Source: Hawksworthiomyces lignivorus
Lineage: Eukaryota; Ascomycota; Sordariomycetes; Ophiostomatales; Ophiostomataceae
Direction of reading: 5' to 3'
Length of the DNA stretch: 64,000 bases
Assembly: GCA_002917075.1 (NCBI GenBank)
Contig: NTMA01000005.1
Span: 796,967-860,966, forward strand
Each line of letters begins with the position of its first letter. Within the stretch, counting starts at the first letter, position 1. The notes under the pieces are model-generated. The model ran no database searches. It had not been told where the DNA came from and saw only the letters and a list, made by a program, of their open reading frames with translations. Positions 59,041-64,000 of this stretch are shown here, piece by piece. Both the position numbers and the translations under genes were made by a program.

Positions 59041-59876
59041 TTTCGTGGGGCCCATTACGCTCGTTTCTTATATAAAAGAAGGGCGGACTAAGTATGCCTC
59101 GTTTTCTCTGCGGTATTTCCCATAAAGAGGCAGACCAGGCACACGCGAGCCCACAGGCGAGGCCGAGAAACAGAAAGCCAGGCGGAAGGCGAGAGACGTA
59201 CGAGAAGCAACCCACAATGTTGTGGTTGTGTGTAATTACTTACAGTCAGAGAACTAAGGATACATTGCTAATGTATAGTTCGGGAAAAGGAAATGTGAAA
59301 GAGAATTTTTTTGCCTCCGTTCCACTCCGGCGGCAAGGCCTAGCGTGAAAATCATCAACCATCATTTATTCTGGAAGGACGGCTCATCTCGCCCCCCTTC
59401 CATCTCAGACATGGGGGTACCGACTCAAAGTAGGTACGTTGTACGGAGAAGATAGAAAATGCGGAGCCACATGTAGGCTATGAATAGGGTATGAGAGCAC
59501 GAAGTGCTACAGGCTTATTAGTGAGGGGAGACTGAGAAGACAATGTAACGCATAGCTATGCTCTGCTCAGAGAGAAGCGAAAGACAAGGAAAAGAAGTAG
59601 AATATAAAGAGGGAGATCTATGGCAGAACGGGCAAGGGGAAAAACTTTGGGTTGTCCTAGGGACAGCTTTTCAGGCCTACAATTTCCAGTTTAGAAAGTT
59701 GATGTGTTGTTTTTTTGTTGCGAGTTTTACGTTCTTTTGTTACGTTCGTCGTAGTCTTTCAGTTAATGATCCACGGGGAAGCCAGTAAGCTTTTCCTCTG
59801 GTCACTAATTTTTGCTGTAAGACATCAAATTCCGATGCCTACGCACCCTCTTCAATGTCTCTGCTTTTTAATAACA

Positions 59877-59891
59877 CCCCCCCCCCCCCCC
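59877..59891. repeat. C15 homopolymer
   Basis: Uninterrupted run of 15 C on the plus strand; G-rich on the other strand. Confidence 0.9.
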
Positions 59892-60537
59892 AACAAGCTC
59901 TTACGCCTTTTGATGACATACAATCTAGATCCTTGTACACCTAGTTCAAAAAAGCTAGGGTGTAGTAATAAGCATACGTAGAATGTGAATGCAGTGAACC
60001 AAAAAAATAAAATAAAATAATTACTGTACAAGGCATAAAAAATGAACAAACATATATTATTTATAAAGCAGTACGAAAAAAGAAAACAGGAGCTACATAA
60101 ATAGAAACAACGTTTCAAGATACAGTTACTCTAAAGCGCTGTTGAAATATTTGAAGCCCTGTCTTGTTCTCGAGACATCTGATATTTCTTACCTGGCGCT
60201 TTTACAATTCAGTTTACAATTAACAATTGACAATCCGATGAACAGAAGCAAATGCCACCCACGGCCTTCTGCATGCACGGGATGCAAGAATGGGAGGGTG
60301 TGTCAGCCAGACAGCCTCGCTATATGTATCATAATGTGTATTTAGTCTTACGGTTCAGGGTTTCTCTGAGGGCGAGAATCTCTTTCTAATTCTCATCTCG
60401 TCATGTATTCTTATTGTACTCCGCAGAGACCACAAGAAGTAGCTCTTTCAAATTGAAAGCATTCTGTGAGATTTGAGGCTAGTATACCCTTTGTGATACG
60501 CTCCTTGCTTTTCTTTTTGTTTTCATATGCCACAATG

Positions 60538-60556
60538 CCCCCCCCCCCCCCCCCCC
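60538..60556. repeat. C19 homopolymer
   Basis: Uninterrupted run of 19 C on the plus strand, 646 bp after the C15 run. Same strand bias as that run and opposite to the G18 tract at 15445. Confidence 0.9.
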
Positions 60557-63500
60557 AGCGGCAGTATCCTCCTTCCCCACACATGAGCTGTTTTCGAGAC
60601 AGAAGAAGCACCAAATGCATTTTCTCCAACCCCAGTTCGACAAACTTAGGTCACACGGCAGTGTTACGGAAACAAGAATAGTCCTTCGCTTGGCAGACAA
60701 GAACAAACAAGAAAGCGCGTGTTTGAAATCCCTCATCATGATTTTTCCTGGACATGCTCCTCCTACCGGTTTATGATGAACACATGACAGATTGCTTATT
60801 TCAGTTTATCTTCCTTCGAAGCTCACTGCCTTTCTAGCTATTCTAGTTTATCTCTCCAGGATTTCCAGCCTGCGAGATATCAATTTAGCTTTTGCGGCCT
60901 TTGCGGCTTTTCCTTCCTTGCAACCTGGCTTACGTCTCGCATCGAGGGGAAAGGGTATTCGTAGAATGACAATTGGCAAAATGGATTTGGTCAGTGCGTC
61001 GTATATGTCCTGTAGCATAAAGACAGAAAGGCACAGTATATCAAAACTAAACCTTCATTCTCACATTAGCACGACCTACGAAAGGCTCAGCCAGTCGTGA
61101 TAGAAGAACCAGCAATATATATCAACCGAAGCATATAAAAACTACGGCCTGCAGCGCTAAGTATGAAACTGGATTAGTGGTTTTGGAGACCTTCTGGCTT
61201 CCCTTGATTTCCGGGTCCCCACGAATCAGTCTCCTCCTTCGGTTTCTGGTGGTTTTTGGTGGTATCTGTTGGCCTTTAGCTGACTGGCTCAGTTGTCCGT
61301 CCTATTGGTTTACAGGAAATCTTTCGTCACTGCCCTGCCGCTCTTCCATACAGCGGAATGCGCTGGTGTGTTTCGCGCTACACGTACTCTTTCTTCGCTT
61401 TTCCATCTCCAAGTACCCACTGTTCATAATCAGTAAACCTATGTTTTGACTACCACAGCGTACTGTCTATGAGAGAATCGCACGTCCACAAGCCGATTGC
61501 GGAGGGCATTGGGTTCGATCCAGCCGGCTCTTTATAGGTTGCGCAGTGACCGCTTGCTTACCTTATTCGTCACATTCCCCAAGTAAAAGAATAATAAAAA
61601 AACCGTTTTAATCAGACGACCTGAAAAGAGCCGCAAAAAGAGTACTGTTACCTGTACTCCTGACGTGCAATTTTCTTCTGTTACGTGTAAATGCCATTTT
61701 GCCAGTATCAGCATCAAAATGTCATAAATTTACACAAGACGACCCTCGTGCCCAGGCACTTATTTTCAAGTATGCTTAGGGGTTAAAGGTACGCCGCTGT
61801 CGCTTTCGTGTCCTTGTCCCGTTAATCGAAGCACATCATCCCAGGTCCCCTTGTTCCTTTCGTGGTTTGCATCGACGGGAGTGGACCCGATGCTCAGGAC
61901 TCAGACCCAAAAAGGGAAATCTGTTACTTAATAGTTATGTACTGTCACAGCAAACCGTTAGCAAACGCGCTGCTGTTCCAACCAGTCCTGGCCACGCGAT
62001 AAAAACGAACAAGGTAGACCTCTTAAGAAAAATTAAGCCTTTGCGACCGCTTGAAACAAGGAAGCTCACAGCATCATCGCCCGAGGGAGAGTCGCGGCAG
62101 AAGACGATCTCTGTCTTACCAGAGCACTGGGAGCCATTGGCCAATGAGTGGCTAGCTAGCTCTTAGGCCACCTCCCCAAACTGAAGCCTTTTACGTCTGG
62201 TGCAGTGCTGCTTCTTATGTTGACTAACACGTATGGGCTTGCCCGGCTCTCCTACGCTCCACAGTCTGAAGTCAATAATTAGCCTTGTTCTCTATTTGGG
62301 TTTCTCTTTCATCTTCTTTTTCCTAAAACAAGCTTCGATGCATTGGATCCGGATCTTCTACAGCCACACCCCATGGTGGAGCCTAAAAAGCTGACCAACC
62401 AACGCTGAGAAAAGTCAGTAGCCTTCCTCTATCGAGCCAATTGCTGTAGCCTTTACATATTCCTATCACACATTGCCCAAACAAGGGATCCTTTTTTTTC
62501 TTATCAGTTGCCTCCCTGGCACGAAAACTCGTCTGCCCCAAATAAGTAAATCGCGTGTAGCTCAATTACGCATTGACAGATTTTCGCTCTCTTTCATGAG
62601 ACCTTTTCGCCCTTCTCCATTGTGTCCTGTCAGATCCGGTAGTGTTTAGCCAGGAATGGGCTGCCGCGAGGAAATGCAAATGAGCAAGCAAGATGGGATG
62701 AAGCCGAGGAAGACGAAATCATTCCGAACACAGGAAGCAGCTTGTACAGGGGTCAAACTAAATTACTCAACTCGGCAGAGTAACATGACCGTGCTTCTTG
62801 CAGCCGCTTCTGCTCAGTTACTTTGCACTAACCTTAAGATGGTAAAATCACGTGTATCCCACTTAATCCTAAATTGAACATTCTGCTAGACGTGTTTGAA
62901 GTCTCCGACTGCCTTCCCTCTCTAAATGCTCGAGGCATACCAATACTCAAGATGTACGAATTAATCATATGCTTGCTTCTTCTTAGGAAATCAGCTACTC
63001 TCAGTCAATGCACGCGTCTAGTGTGCAAACCAATTCTTATTTATATATACTTATGCGTTATTACCTTATCTCTTGGCAGGCAAGGAGAACCTAGGTTTCG
63101 TGATCCTGGTTGTGCTCTTGAATTAATTGGGGGGGCGCCTTGGCCCAGAGCTGGTATCATACGACGGAGCGTAGGAACTTACCGGTGGCGGCAGTTTGTC
63201 GTGGACAGAAAACAGGTACCCAAGATCAGCCGGTAGGTAAGCAGCAGGATGTCGCAGTTTTGAGAGGTTTCAGCCAACGTTGTTTATCGATACCATTGTT
63301 TAAATTTGGGTGGCGTAATAATACTTTCTGCATTGTGCTTCAATAAAAAGGAGAAATCTAGAGCCTCAAATGGAATCCAACGACTTTCTGACTGCAACAG
63401 CAGTATTGTCACACTGGAGCTATATAACCATTAACGTTGAATGAACAAATACACGTATATTTTTAATCATTGGGGCATGAGAGAGACAAAGAAAAGGGGA

Positions 63501-64000
63501 AAATGAGAGGCGCTCTTTCAACCCTCCTGCCTTTTGCTTCAGAGCGCATTGCCTGGAGGGCAAAGATGTATGTAGAGCGTGAAAGTGGTGGGCGTAGCCT
63601 TCCAAATTCCGTTCGAGATAGATCCCTTTTACTCCATATTCTTGAACAGACAGAGCGCTCTCGCTACGCGGCTGGGTGTCTAGATCAGCAACACACATGT
63701 CTGAGTACAAAGCAATAAGGGAAAAAGAAATTACTCGTCTATTCCTCAATTCTTGCATGATCTACATACGTACCTAGAACTCGTTATCACTTGCTTCGAT
63801 GCTACCTGATTATCTTCATTTCTTATTCCCTCAGTCTTGTCAGCCGTGCCGCAAATTTTGTCTCTGCGTTCCTAGGGAGGTGCTACTGAGATGCACTCTG
63901 TACTGAGGGAAGAACACTTTAGATTTGTTGGAGAGGGATTCTGAATTACTCTCAAATGCAACCTGCTCAGCTGTCGTAATTTATTTAGAAAAAAAAAAAA

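Larger units (their letters stand above)
59041..64000. other. 5 kb region without recognised genes
   Basis: Contains distal upstream DNA of the ammonium permease gene, then AT-rich DNA with short frames only. It holds C15 and C19 tracts about 650 bp apart and an A12 run at the right edge (63989-64000). No frame here shows a family motif or splices into a sensible product by eye. Confidence 0.55.

Noticed and set aside
61500..61540. GGGTTCGATCC resembling a tRNA T-arm
   Set aside because: The flanking bases do not pair into a 5-bp T-stem and no D-arm lies at the right distance upstream.

Overview
The window looks like nuclear DNA of a filamentous ascomycete (Pezizomycotina). The reasons are short introns (about 55-110 nt) with GTAAGT-type donors, CTAAC/CTAAT-like branch sites and YAG acceptors; fungal-restricted families (CRT10, a Zn(II)2Cys6 regulator, a Mep ammonium permease, a Frizzled-like receptor); and no operons, tRNA, rRNA, CRISPR or prokaryotic signals. 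No species can be named from the sequence alone.

Layout. A few codons of a possible gene run off the left edge on the minus strand (1-54). A single-exon SWIM zinc-finger protein (4385-6277, +) converges on a four-exon CRT10-family WD-repeat-like protein (7044-9968, -). Next come a single-exon, membrane-anchored GH5 glycoside hydrolase (12327-13724, -) and a four-exon Frizzled/Smoothened-like seven-helix receptor (16827-18891, -). A 14 kb stretch without a recognisable gene follows (18892-33238); it holds a MITE-like inverted-repeat element at 23526-23668. Then come a five-exon TauD/TfdA-type 2-oxoglutarate dioxygenase (33239-34706, -), a multi-exon Zn-cluster regulator (39793 to about 43213, -), a second desert of 9.5 kb, a divergent protein-kinase-like gene (52695-54806, +), and a three-exon Mep1/MeaA-type ammonium permease (56682-58439, -). 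The last 5.5 kb has no recognised gene.

The gene models were spliced by hand. In each multi-exon model every junction keeps the reading frame and restores family-like sequence across the joint; the total coding length is a multiple of three. The genes do not form an obvious pathway or biosynthetic cluster. They are mostly housekeeping, regulatory, sensing and nutrient-uptake genes, widely spaced. Coding density is low (about 21% of the window), and the upstream regions of several minus-strand genes are long and pyrimidine-rich on the coding strand, which suggests long untranslated leaders.

The items most worth a second look are: the Glu-for-His change in the ammonium permease pore; the receptor's 108-nt intron, open to its last codon; a start codon apparently split from its gene by a 344-nt intron; the 143-bp terminal-inverted-repeat element; a strong 33-nt inverted repeat at 11850; the divergent kinase motifs; and the unusually wide final spacing in the Zn cluster. 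I found no convincing new multi-gene system.
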